From Flavobacterium sp. JAS (GTDB lineage Bacteria; Bacteroidota; Bacteroidia; Flavobacteriales; Flavobacteriaceae), in the NCBI RefSeq assembly GCF_020991455.1, contig NZ_JAJMOX010000017.1:18467-82466 (forward strand): a stretch of DNA of 64,000 nt, given 5' to 3'. Under the pieces are notes generated by a model. That model ran no database searches, had not been told where the DNA came from, and was given only the letters and a program-made list of their open reading frames with translations. Below, piece by piece: positions 50,479-59,970 of this stretch (positions are counted from its first letter, which is position 1; every line of letters begins with the position of its first letter). The position numbers and the translations under genes were made by a program.

Positions 50479-53454
50479 TTATGCTTTATTGTGTTTGTCT
50501 TCGATTGTATGTTTATCATCTTTAGAAATCGTATCAACCAATACTGGTGTAGCGATAAATAATGAAGAATAAGTACCTACAACAATACCAATTAACATTG
50601 CAAAGATAAATCCTCTAATAGACTCTCCACCAAAGATAAACATCGTCAATAATACAATGATCATCATTAATGACGTATTCAACGTTCTTGATAATGTAGT
50701 ATTAATAGAAGCGTTTACGATATCTTCAAAACTACCTTTACGGTTTCCAATAATAAACTCTCTAATTCTGTCAAATACAATTACAGTATCATTCATAGAG
50801 TAACCAATTACGGTAAGGATTGCAGCAATAAAGTGCTGATCCATTTCCATGTGGAAAGGCATGAATTTATAACATAAAGAGTAGATTCCCAATACAAAGA
50901 TTACGTCATGCGCAACAGCTGCAATCGCACCTAATGAATATTGCCATTTACGGAAAGAGATCATTAAGTATAAGAAAATAACTGCCATCGCACCAAGAAC
51001 TGCCCAGTAAGAGTTAGTTTTGATATCTTCAGAGATAGAAGCTCCAACTTTAGAAGATTGTAAAACTCCAACTTTTTTACCGTCAAATGTGTTAGTGAAT
51101 TTCTCATAAGTAACATTAGGGAAATATTTCGCCAATGCATCATATAATTTTTTGTTCACTTCTTCGTCAACAGCAACACCGTCTTCTTTAATTTTATATT
51201 TAGTTGTGATTTTCAATTGATCATCATCACCTAAAATTTTAGCTTCAACCGGAGTTCCAAAAGCAGCAGATAATTCATCTGATACTACAGTAGCATCGAT
51301 TGGTTTTTCAAATTTAACCTGGAATGTTCTTCCTCCAACAAAATCAACACCTTCATCTAATCCGTTTACGAAGAAGATAGAAACTAAACTTACAACAACT
51401 ACAATAGAAGAGAAGATATAAGTGAATTTTTTGATTTTAATAAAGTCAAAGTGAAAATTAGTAAACCAGTTTTTAGTAATGTTTGTAGAGAAAGTTAAAT
51501 CTCCTTTTCCAGCAATATTTCTATCGATGAAAATTCTAGCAATAAAGATTGACGTAAACAATGAAGTTACGATACCAATAAGTAATGTTAAAGCGAAACC
51601 TTTAATTGGTCCTGTTCCAAAAATAAACAAGATAGCACCAGTTAAAACGTGAGTAACGTTTGCATCAATAATAGAACGCATTGCTCCGTGCCATCCGTAA
51701 GAAGCTACAACAGCCTCAGATAATGATTTACCTTCACGTAATTCTTCTTTTGCTCTTTCAAATATAATAATGTTCGCATCTACCGCCGTACCCAATGTTA
51801 ATACGATACCTGCAATACCTGGCAATGTAAGTACAAAACCAAAACTTGCCATAATTCCAAACAAGAAAAGTAAGTTTAATAATAATGCAAGGTTAGCATA
51901 CCAACCCGCTTTACCATAATAGAATACCATCCATAAACAAACTAATAAAAATCCAATTACAGATGACATAGTACCTGCATCAATAGCAGCCTGACCTAAA
52001 GATGGTCCTACAACTGTTGATTGAATAATATCTGCAGAAGCCGGTAATTTACCTGCATTCAAAATGTTAGCTAAATCTTTAGTTTCAGCAACGTCAAAAG
52101 AACCTGTAATTTCAGATCTTCCACCAGCAATTGGTCCACTAGTTACTCCAGGAGCAGAGTAAACTACGTTATCCAAAACAATAGCAATATAACTTTTTTG
52201 AGAAAAAGCTCTTCCTGTTAATTCTTCCCAGATTTTTGCACCTTGACTGTTCATTTGCATAGAAACAGCTGGTTTTCCTAATTGGTCAAAAGTATCTTTT
52301 GCGTCAGTTACAACACCACCAGCCATAGCAGGAGTATTATCTCTGTTTCCTTTTAAAGCATATAATTCTACAGCTTCAATATCTTTTTGTTTAGCATCTT
52401 TAATAGTAGTTGGTTTACTCCAAACAAATTTTGCATTGTGTTGGTCAGCAGCCAATAAGATTCTAATATCTTGTCTTTTTAAGTATCCATTGATAATTGC
52501 AGTATCTTTTGGAGCGAAGTAACCTAAAACCGGTCCACCACCTTGACCAATCATTTTGTCAAATAATGGATTGTTTCCTTTTTTAGTATCAACAGAATCT
52601 TTAGCATCAGTTAATAAAGCATTCAATGAATCTTTAGCAACAGTTTTAGTTTCTGTTTTTTTGATTTCAGTCTTTTTAAGTGCTTCGTTAGCAGCAACTA
52701 AAAAGTTTCCAACTTCTTCAATTTTATAAGTTTCCCAAAACTCTAATTGAGCTTTTCCACCTAATAATTTTTTAATTCTATCAACATCTTTAGCACCTGG
52801 AAGCTCTACTAAGATTCTTCCTGTTTCTCCTAATTTTTGGATGTTTGGTTGTGTAACACCAAATTTGTCGATACGCTCTCTTAATACTTTGTAAGCACTT
52901 TCAACAGACTCATCAACTTTTCTTTTGATTACTTTTTGAACTTGTGAATCTGACATTTGAAAATCAATTCCACCTTCACCTTGTAAACCTCTGTTTGCAA
53001 AAATATCTGGCGAAGCTAATTTTGTAGTTCCTCCGTTTGAATTTGCTTCAAAAGCTTCAAAAAACTTATTTAAATAGGTTTTGTTTCCTTCTAAATTTGC
53101 ACTTGCATCAGCTAATGATTTATTAAATACCGGATTTTTAGAATTGTTTGCTAATCCTTTTAAAACGTCTTTAATAGAAATTTGAAGAATCACGTTGATT
53201 CCTCCTTCTAAGTCAAGACCTTTATTTAGTTGTTTGTTTTTTACTTCATTATAAGTAAAATCCGTGAAACCAAGATTGTAAACTTTTACTTTACCAATAG
53301 AATCTAAATATTTTAGCTCTTTATCAGGATTATCTCCTGCAAAAGCTTTAGCCTCACTTTTGACACTGTTTGCCACATAAGTGAACGAAAGTTGGTAAAT
53401 ACTTACCAATGCAAATAGAATTGCGAAAAATTTAATAAGTCCTTTATTCTGCAT
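50479..53454 (-). CDS. secDF: fused protein translocase subunit SecDF
   Basis: SecD and SecF use the proton gradient to help the Sec system move proteins across the inner membrane. Here they are one protein of 991 residues, as is usual in Bacteroidota. The SecD part has GLDLEGGINVILQI, a P1 periplasmic region (INPNIQKLGETGRILVELPGAKDVDRIKKLLG) and membrane helices with GTAVDANIIIFERAKEELREG. The SecF part follows from about residue 660 (VDFVGGRTFQVKFEKP, then YSMNDTVIVFDRIRE and ARTLNTS-like TLSRTLNTS). Twelve membrane helices in total. No other sec gene is adjacent. Confidence 0.95.
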   Translation of the reverse strand: MQNKGLIKFFAILFALVSIYQLSFTYVANSVKSEAKAFAGDNPDKELKYLDSIGKVKVYNLGFTDFTYNEVKNKQLNKGLDLEGGINVILQISIKDVLKGLANNSKNPVFNKSLADASANLEGNKTYLNKFFEAFEANSNGGTTKLASPDIFANRGLQGEGGIDFQMSDSQVQKVIKRKVDESVESAYKVLRERIDKFGVTQPNIQKLGETGRILVELPGAKDVDRIKKLLGGKAQLEFWETYKIEEVGNFLVAANEALKKTEIKKTETKTVAKDSLNALLTDAKDSVDTKKGNNPLFDKMIGQGGGPVLGYFAPKDTAIINGYLKRQDIRILLAADQHNAKFVWSKPTTIKDAKQKDIEAVELYALKGNRDNTPAMAGGVVTDAKDTFDQLGKPAVSMQMNSQGAKIWEELTGRAFSQKSYIAIVLDNVVYSAPGVTSGPIAGGRSEITGSFDVAETKDLANILNAGKLPASADIIQSTVVGPSLGQAAIDAGTMSSVIGFLLVCLWMVFYYGKAGWYANLALLLNLLFLFGIMASFGFVLTLPGIAGIVLTLGTAVDANIIIFERAKEELREGKSLSEAVVASYGWHGAMRSIIDANVTHVLTGAILFIFGTGPIKGFALTLLIGIVTSLFTSIFIARIFIDRNIAGKGDLTFSTNITKNWFTNFHFDFIKIKKFTYIFSSIVVVVSLVSIFFVNGLDEGVDFVGGRTFQVKFEKPIDATVVSDELSAAFGTPVEAKILGDDDQLKITTKYKIKEDGVAVDEEVNKKLYDALAKYFPNVTYEKFTNTFDGKKVGVLQSSKVGASISEDIKTNSYWAVLGAMAVIFLYLMISFRKWQYSLGAIAAVAHDVIFVLGIYSLCYKFMPFHMEMDQHFIAAILTVIGYSMNDTVIVFDRIREFIIGNRKGSFEDIVNASINTTLSRTLNTSLMMIIVLLTMFIFGGESIRGFIFAMLIGIVVGTYSSLFIATPVLVDTISKDDKHTIEDKHNKA

Positions 53455-53631
53455 TATTACTAAAAATTAATTATGTTTTATTGTTTGTTTTTTGTTTTAA
53501 AGTCCCATAAAATAAGCCCTGACATGAGTTTTTAAAACTAAAAAATCGAGATCACGAATTACAACATTTTTTTTAAACCGAGCAAATATATAATTAACGA
53601 AAACATTAACCAATTTATTTATTAATTAATC

Positions 53632-53668
53632 TTAAAAAAAAGACTGCAAAAGTGCAGTCTTCTCCTTT
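53632..53668 (-). terminator. terminator of mdh
   Basis: AAGACTGCA and TGCAGTCTT form a stem over AAAG, preceded on the plus strand by an A-run that becomes the T-run of the minus-strand transcript. Confidence 0.8.
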
Positions 53669-53682
53669 TTTTTCGAAAATCG

Positions 53683-54618
53683 TTATACTAAAATCGATTT
53701 TAAAGCATCATTCATACTACGAACTGCATCTGCACTTTTAGCAAATAAAGCTTTTTCCTGATCGTTTAATTTGATGTCTAAAATTTCCTCAATCCCGTTT
53801 TTACCTATTATACAAGGCACTCCTATACATATATCGCTTTGTCCATACTCACCTTCTACAAAAACTGAACAAGCAATCATTTTCTTTTGATCGTTTAAGA
53901 TACTGTCAACTAAATACGCCACAGAAGCTCCTGGCGCATACCAGGCAGATGTTCCTAAAAGACCTGTAAGTGTTGCTCCTCCTACCATTGTATCGGCAGC
54001 CACTTTTTGTAAAGCTTCTTCTGAAAGAAATTCTGTTACAGGAATTCCGTTATATGATGCCAAACGTGTTAAAGGAATCATAGTTGTATCACCATGCCCA
54101 CCGATAACCATTGCAGAGATATCATTTGCAGGTTTATCAAGAGCTAATGATAGATATGTTCTAAAACGAGAACTATCTAACGCTCCACCCATACCAATAA
54201 TTCTGTTTTTTGGTAATCCTGTAGCTTTTAAAGCTAAGTATGTCATAGTATCCATTGGATTAGAAACTACAACTATTATAGTATTTGGAGAATGTTTCAG
54301 TACATTTTCAGCAACTGTTTTTACAATTCCTGCATTTATACCTATTAATTCTTCGCGAGTCATCCCTGGCTTTCTCGGAATTCCTGATGTAATAACTACT
54401 ACATCACTTCCGGCAGTTTTAGAATAATCGTTGGTTACACCAGATACTTTGGTATTAAAACCAGTATTTGTTGCACATTGCATAATATCCAACGCTTTCC
54501 CTTCGGCAAAACCTTCTTTAATATCCAACAACACTACTTCGCTTGCAATTCCTCTATAAGAAATAACATCTGCACATGTAGCTCCAACATTTCCTGCTCC
54601 TACAATGGTAACTTTCAT
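53683..54618 (-). CDS. mdh: malate dehydrogenase (LDH-like type)
   Basis: Mdh oxidises malate to oxaloacetate with NAD in the citric acid cycle. The 311 residues show the nucleotide-binding start MKVTIVGAGNVGATCADVISYRG with the following acidic residue in VVLLDIKEG. The catalytic region SGIPRKPGMTREELIGINAGIV carries Arg residues that pick malate over lactate. The catalytic His lies in VIGGHGDTTMIPL. The LDH-like class is recognisable from the length and the PRKPGMTR motif. It is transcribed alone. Confidence 0.95.
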   Translation of the reverse strand: MKVTIVGAGNVGATCADVISYRGIASEVVLLDIKEGFAEGKALDIMQCATNTGFNTKVSGVTNDYSKTAGSDVVVITSGIPRKPGMTREELIGINAGIVKTVAENVLKHSPNTIIVVVSNPMDTMTYLALKATGLPKNRIIGMGGALDSSRFRTYLSLALDKPANDISAMVIGGHGDTTMIPLTRLASYNGIPVTEFLSEEALQKVAADTMVGGATLTGLLGTSAWYAPGASVAYLVDSILNDQKKMIACSVFVEGEYGQSDICIGVPCIIGKNGIEEILDIKLNDQEKALFAKSADAVRSMNDALKSILV

Positions 54619-54649
54619 ATTTTATACTTTATCGGTTATTAATTAATTC

Positions 54650-54722
54650 GTTTATTTTATAAATCGACAATTCGCTTAATTGTTTAGTAAATTTAAACAA
54701 TTAAACGAATTGTAGTATTAAA
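54650..54722. repeat. TTAAACAATTAAACGAATT-type palindromic repeat between mdh and gyrB
   Basis: AATTCGCTTAATTGTTTAGT is followed by TTTAAACAATTAAACGAATT, forming a hairpin. It belongs to the same word family as 35690-35792 and 46459-46531. Confidence 0.6.
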
Positions 54723-54727
54723 TTTTA

Positions 54728-56668
54728 TTATGCATCGATGTTTGCGTAAACAGCATTTTTCTCGATAAATTCTCTACGTGGCGGTACCTCATCTCCCATT
54801 AACATTGAGAAAACTCTATCGGCTTCAGCCAAACTATCAATAGTTACCTGACGTAAAGTTCTGAAGCTTGGATCCATTGTAGTTTCCCACAATTGCTCTG
54901 CGTTCATCTCTCCAAGACCTTTATAACGTTGGATAGCTGCACTTCCTCCCATTCTCTCATTCGCCTGATCACGTTGAACGTCATTCCATGCGTATTCTTT
55001 TTTGTTTCCTTTTTTAACTAAGTATAAAGGTGGCGCTGCGATGTAAACGTGACCTTCTTCGATCAATTCTTTCATGAAACGGAAGAAGAACGTTAATATT
55101 AAGGTAGAAATGTGACTACCATCGACATCGGCATCACACATGATGATTACTTTATGATATCTAAGTTTTTCAAGATTTAATGCTTTACTGTCTTCTGCTG
55201 TACCAACGGTAACTCCTAAAGCAGTAAAGATGTTACGAATCTCTTCGTTTTCGAATACTTTGTGGTGCATCGCTTTTTCAACGTTCAAAATCTTACCACG
55301 TAATGGTAAAATCGCCTGAAAGTTACGATCACGACCTTGTTTTGCTGTTCCACCAGCCGAGTCTCCCTCGACAAGGTAAACCTCACATCTTGCAGGATCC
55401 TGCTCAGAACAATCTGAAAGTTTTCCTGGCAATCCACCGCCACCCATAACGGTTTTACGTTGTACCATTTCACGTGCTTTTTTAGCAGCGTGACGTGCCT
55501 GAGCAGCCAGAATTACTTTTTGAATAATGATACGGGCATCATTTGGATTTTCTTCCAAATAATTCTCTAACATTTCTCCAACAGCCTGAGAAACCGGAGA
55601 AACTACTTCTCTGTTTCCTAATTTTGTTTTGGTTTGTCCTTCGAATTGTGGTTCTGCAACTTTTACCGAAATAATAGCTGTTAATCCTTCACGGAAGTCA
55701 TCTCCCGCAATTTCGAATTTCAATTTATCCAACATTCCGGATGCATCAGCGTATTTTTTAAGGGTTCTTGTTAAACCACTTCTAAAACCTTGTAAATGCG
55801 TTCCTCCTTCGTGTGTATTAATATTATTTACGTAAGAAAAAATATTCTCTGTATAACTTGTATTATAAATTAAGGCAACCTCAACCGGAATTTCTCCTTT
55901 TTCGTTATCCATGCTAATAACGTGAGAAATAATTGGCTCACGGTTACCATCTAAGTAACGAATGTATTCTTTAAGACCTTCGTCAGAATGAAATACTTCA
56001 ACTTTAAATTCGCCTTTGTCATCTACTTCTCTCTTATCAGTAAATGTAATTGTGATTCCTTTGTTTAAGAAAGAAAGCTCACGCATACGAGCTGATAACG
56101 TATCATAAGAAAACTCTGTAGTTTGAGTAAAGATCGTATCATCAGGATAGAAAGTCTGACGTGTACCTCTTTTATCAGTTTCTCCAATTTGTTTAACCGG
56201 ATATAATGATTTTCCTCTTTCATATTCTTGCTCATAGATTTTACCGTCTCTAAAAACAGTAGATTTCATATGAATAGAAAGTGCATTTACAACCGAAACC
56301 CCAACACCGTGTAAACCTCCTGAAACTTTATAAGAATCTTTGTCAAATTTACCTCCGGCACCAATTTTAGTCATTACTACCTCAAGTGCCGAAACACCTT
56401 CTTTTTTATGTAAATCAACTGGAATACCACGACCGTTATCTTCAACTGTTACTGAACCATCTTCGTTAATTGCAACACCAATAGTATCACAATGTCCGCC
56501 CATCGCCTCATCAATAGAGTTATCAACAACCTCATAAACCAAATGATGTAGCCCTCGAACTCCCACATCTCCAATATACATCGATGGACGCATTCTTACG
56601 TGCTCCATTCCTTCTAATGCCTGAATACTATCTGCTGAATAATTGTTCTTCTTGATTTCTTCGCTCAT
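54728..56668 (-). CDS. gyrB: DNA gyrase subunit B
   Basis: GyrB is the ATPase and DNA-cleavage-metal subunit of gyrase, which adds negative supercoils. The 646 residues have the GHKL ATPase domain (VYEVVDNSIDEAMGG, DNGRGIPVD, GAGGKFDKDSYKVSGGLHGVGVSVVNALS). The transducer domain follows, then Toprim with EGDSAGGTAKQGRDRNFQAILPLRGKILNVEKA and DADVDGSHI. The C-terminal part (RYKGLGEMNAEQLWETTMDP) is complete. The length fits GyrB. ParE would be similar, but LRGKILNVEKA favours the gyrase family. -7-like CAAATATA occurs upstream on the plus strand. Confidence 0.94.
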   Translation of the reverse strand: MSEEIKKNNYSADSIQALEGMEHVRMRPSMYIGDVGVRGLHHLVYEVVDNSIDEAMGGHCDTIGVAINEDGSVTVEDNGRGIPVDLHKKEGVSALEVVMTKIGAGGKFDKDSYKVSGGLHGVGVSVVNALSIHMKSTVFRDGKIYEQEYERGKSLYPVKQIGETDKRGTRQTFYPDDTIFTQTTEFSYDTLSARMRELSFLNKGITITFTDKREVDDKGEFKVEVFHSDEGLKEYIRYLDGNREPIISHVISMDNEKGEIPVEVALIYNTSYTENIFSYVNNINTHEGGTHLQGFRSGLTRTLKKYADASGMLDKLKFEIAGDDFREGLTAIISVKVAEPQFEGQTKTKLGNREVVSPVSQAVGEMLENYLEENPNDARIIIQKVILAAQARHAAKKAREMVQRKTVMGGGGLPGKLSDCSEQDPARCEVYLVEGDSAGGTAKQGRDRNFQAILPLRGKILNVEKAMHHKVFENEEIRNIFTALGVTVGTAEDSKALNLEKLRYHKVIIMCDADVDGSHISTLILTFFFRFMKELIEEGHVYIAAPPLYLVKKGNKKEYAWNDVQRDQANERMGGSAAIQRYKGLGEMNAEQLWETTMDPSFRTLRQVTIDSLAEADRVFSMLMGDEVPPRREFIEKNAVYANIDA

Positions 56669-56819
56669 ATAATTTATTCTAAAAAATGTAATTATTGTCT
56701 AACACGCAAATATATAAAAACGCAAATTATATATCCGTTAAAATACGACTTAAAGCAGTTAAGTTATCAACACAATTGGCTAAAAAACCAAAAAATAAAT
56801 CCCAAATTCCAAAAATTAG

Positions 56820-56985
56820 TCTCTTTATTAAATAAACTCCAATTTTTTCAAATTCCAATTTTTTAAATTCCAAATTCCAAAAGCTTCAAATGATCCAAAA
56901 AAAATCCGAAATAACAGTTTAATGTTATTTCGGATTCTATAATTTACTCCAAATTGGAATTTGGAATTTAAAAAATTGGAATTTT
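56820..56985. repeat. AAATTCCAAATTCC repeat with embedded M16 terminator
   Basis: CAAATTCCAATTTTTTAAATT and, at the far side, AATTGGAATTTGGAATTT and AAAAAATTGGAATTT are inverse copies. Between them AATCCGAAATAACA pairs with its inverse (56903-56936) next to a run of eight A on the plus strand. That pair is the terminator of the M16 peptidase gene on the minus strand. Bases 56669-56819 carry the gyrB leader and nothing else visible. Confidence 0.75.
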
Positions 56986-56990
56986 ACAAC

Positions 56991-59726
56991 TTATGATTTC
57001 TTATTAAAATCTCCTGCATAAATTGAAGTCATTTTTTCTAAACTAAGGTATTTTCTCAATACAGCATTTACGTCTTCTACTTTTAAAGCTTTTACTTTAG
57101 CTTCAAGATCATCGTAATCCTCTAAAGGAATTCCGTATTGAAGATAGCTGTTTGTCAAATTAATCAACATCATATCGTTTCCTAATCTTGTTTTTCTTTC
57201 GTTAAGCCAGCTGCCTAAATTTGATTTTAATTCTTCGGCTGTAAATCCGTCTTTTAATGCTTTTGCAATTTCTTCTTTAGTTGCTGCTTCAACTGCACCT
57301 TTTTTCGTTGGATTCAAGAAAGCATAATACTCCCAAAAAGCAACATCGTTAGTGACTGGCACATTAATAAACGAACCCGCTCCATAACTAATTCCTTCTT
57401 TTTCTCTTAATCTCATTGGGATTCTTGCACTTAAAAATCCACCGCTTCCTAAAATTTCATTTGCCATAACAAATGCAGGATAATCAGGGCTTTTCACATT
57501 CATTTTAAAAGCGATTTTTCCAGTTGCTACCGCATTTTCTTTATCCGGAGTAACATAATCTTTATCTAGCTTTTTAGTTTCTGAGAAAGTTGGCAAAGCA
57601 AGAACATATTTAGACTTAGAATTCCATTTTCCAAAAGTATTTTCAAGAATTTGTCCTGTTTCTTTAGCGTCTAAATCTCCAACAATAGTTCCTAATCCGT
57701 TATTTCCTCCAAAAATATTGGTATAAAAATCAACGATTTCAGATTGTTTTATTTTCTTGTAAGCCTCAATTTGTTCCTGAGTTGTTGATGTATAAAAAAT
57801 ACTTTCTTTTGGGTAATTTGATGTTAGTCTTGAAATCTCAATAAATGCAATTGACCTAGGATCGTTAAGATTTGACTCCAGATAAGTATTATACTCACTT
57901 ATTGTTTTTGTAAGCTCGTTTTCAGGAAAAGTAGAATTAACTAACAAATCTCCTAAAATATCCATTACTCCTTTAAAACTTTCTTTGTATGTATTAATAC
58001 TAATCGATAAAGTCTGACCTGAATAATCAAAATACAAACTTGATTTTAACTGATCTAATTGGTCACTAATTTGCTCTTTTGTTCTGGTTTTTGTACCCGT
58101 TTTCATTAATTGAGCAAGAATAGATCCTACATCTTCTTTACCTGCCAAATCCTTTTCATTACTTACCGGAAACTGAAAAGTTGCCTGAACTTTTCCTCCT
58201 TTAATTTCCTTTTTGATTAGTCCATATTTTGCGCCATTACTCAACTTACCTTCTACAAAATTTTGTTTTAAATTTTTAATAGAAGCCTCAAATGAAGCAG
58301 CTTCTTTTTCTAAAGCTTTTCCTTTGTAATCTTTCGTTAAAGCTACTATTTGCTCATCAGTATATTCAACAGGTTTTACTCTTTGCTCATCTTTAGACGG
58401 AATAAATACTCCAACCGTTCTATTGTTACTTCTAAAATATTTGTCAGCAACTCTCTGAATATCTTCTTTAGTCAAATTTTCGACCGCATCTCTATACATA
58501 AAACCTAATCTGTAATCTCCAGCTCCAACAATTTCAGTAAGATTTATTGCAAACGAAATAGTATTGTTTTTTATACCATCAAGTTGTTTTATAATTTTTG
58601 CCTTAGCTCTGGTTACATCTTCGTCAGTATATTTAGTCGATGCAATTTTATCCAACTCTGCTCTCACTAAATCTCTAGTTGCTTTAATGTCTTTATCATT
58701 TGGAACCGCAACTCCAAAATACACATAACTAGCATCTCTTGTCGTTGGCTGCCAATAATAAATACTCGACACTTTTTGAGTCTCAATTAATGATTTATAC
58801 AAATATCCAGATGGATCTGAAGTTAGAATTTCTCCCAAAGCATCAATCGCAGCATAATCCTTGTCTACATAAGCCGCCGTATGATACAAAGCACCTACAT
58901 TTTTACTGTCTCCGGCTCTGTTAAGCTCCACAAATTTCTCGCCATCTTGTGCAGGTTCAACTGTATAAGTCTTATCCAGAACTCTTTTAGGTTTTGGAAT
59001 AGCTCCAAAATATTGCCCAACATATTGTAACGCTTTTTGCTCATCAAACTTACCAGCAATTATCAAAGTTGAATTATCCGGTTGATAATATTTTTCATAA
59101 AAAACTCTAAGCGTACTTGCTTTCACTCTTTCTATATCTTCTTTACTTCCAATAGTGCTTTTCCCGTAATTGTGCCACAAATAAGCCGAAGAAAGTATTC
59201 TTTCCTGCAAAACACGATCGGGATTATTCTCTCCAATTTCAAATTCGTTTCTTACCACAGAAAACTCTTTTGATAAATCCGCTTGCAAAATAGTCGCGTT
59301 TATCATACGATCTGCTTCCATTTCGATACTCCATTTTAGATTTTCATCATTTGATGGAAAAACTTCGTAGTAATTAGTTCGGTCAAGCCAAGTTGTTCCG
59401 TTAGCATTTCCGCCTTTATCAGAAAGCATTTTTTTAATATCTCCTAAATTCTTGGTACTTTTAAAAAGCATGTGCTCTAACAAATGCGCCATACCTTTCT
59501 CGCCATAACCTTCATTTCTTGAACCCACATTGTAAACAATATTTACAACCATATTGCTTTGAGAAGCATCTGGAATCAAAAGGACTTTTAGTCCGTTATT
59601 CAAAGTATATTCCTTAACACCTTCTACGTTTTTAATGTATTTGGGTGCTTCAGATTTTTGTGCATAAACTGAACTCAATGAAGCCAATGAGCAGTAAAAA
59701 ATTCCACTTAGCAATAAGTTTCTCAT
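56991..59726 (-). CDS. M16 family zinc metallopeptidase (pitrilysin-like, two-domain)
   Basis: The 911 residues begin with a signal peptide (LLLSGIFYCSLASLSSVYAQ), so the protein acts in the periplasm or outside. The first M16 half carries the inverted zinc motif HLLEH in GMAHLLEHMLFKSTKNLG, with the downstream Glu in VVRNEFEIGENNPDRVL. The second half (from about 470) is the inactive partner domain, with SISINTYKESFKGVMDILGDLL and GSGGFLSARIPMRLREKEGISYGAGSF. This is a full single-chain two-lobed peptidase. The likely role is degrading peptides; the substrate is unknown. It is transcribed alone. Confidence 0.93.
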   Translation of the reverse strand: MRNLLLSGIFYCSLASLSSVYAQKSEAPKYIKNVEGVKEYTLNNGLKVLLIPDASQSNMVVNIVYNVGSRNEGYGEKGMAHLLEHMLFKSTKNLGDIKKMLSDKGGNANGTTWLDRTNYYEVFPSNDENLKWSIEMEADRMINATILQADLSKEFSVVRNEFEIGENNPDRVLQERILSSAYLWHNYGKSTIGSKEDIERVKASTLRVFYEKYYQPDNSTLIIAGKFDEQKALQYVGQYFGAIPKPKRVLDKTYTVEPAQDGEKFVELNRAGDSKNVGALYHTAAYVDKDYAAIDALGEILTSDPSGYLYKSLIETQKVSSIYYWQPTTRDASYVYFGVAVPNDKDIKATRDLVRAELDKIASTKYTDEDVTRAKAKIIKQLDGIKNNTISFAINLTEIVGAGDYRLGFMYRDAVENLTKEDIQRVADKYFRSNNRTVGVFIPSKDEQRVKPVEYTDEQIVALTKDYKGKALEKEAASFEASIKNLKQNFVEGKLSNGAKYGLIKKEIKGGKVQATFQFPVSNEKDLAGKEDVGSILAQLMKTGTKTRTKEQISDQLDQLKSSLYFDYSGQTLSISINTYKESFKGVMDILGDLLVNSTFPENELTKTISEYNTYLESNLNDPRSIAFIEISRLTSNYPKESIFYTSTTQEQIEAYKKIKQSEIVDFYTNIFGGNNGLGTIVGDLDAKETGQILENTFGKWNSKSKYVLALPTFSETKKLDKDYVTPDKENAVATGKIAFKMNVKSPDYPAFVMANEILGSGGFLSARIPMRLREKEGISYGAGSFINVPVTNDVAFWEYYAFLNPTKKGAVEAATKEEIAKALKDGFTAEELKSNLGSWLNERKTRLGNDMMLINLTNSYLQYGIPLEDYDDLEAKVKALKVEDVNAVLRKYLSLEKMTSIYAGDFNKKS

Positions 59727-59858
59727 AAATAATAGTTAATGGATTAGTTAATTTTTGGTAATCAAATATAGTATTTTTCTTAAACACGATACATCAATAT
59801 TAACTTACTTTTAGTAATTTACGACAAACCTCAATTGCAAAATTAGCCTCATAAAAAA

Positions 59859-59892
59859 ATCCGAAACGACATTATAAATGCTGTTTCGGATC
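59859..59892 (-). terminator. terminator of the AsnB-like gene
   Basis: ATCCGAAAC and GTTTCGGAT pair around a CATT/AATG inner pair. On the minus strand a T-run follows the stem. Bases 59914-59965 hold another AATTCCAAATTCC-type repeat. No gene is in this 244-base gap. Confidence 0.75.
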
Positions 59893-59970
59893 TTATCTTT
59901 TATTATTCGAATTCCCAGTAGAATTCAAACATTGGAATTTGGAATTTTAATATATTGGAATTTCTCTACT

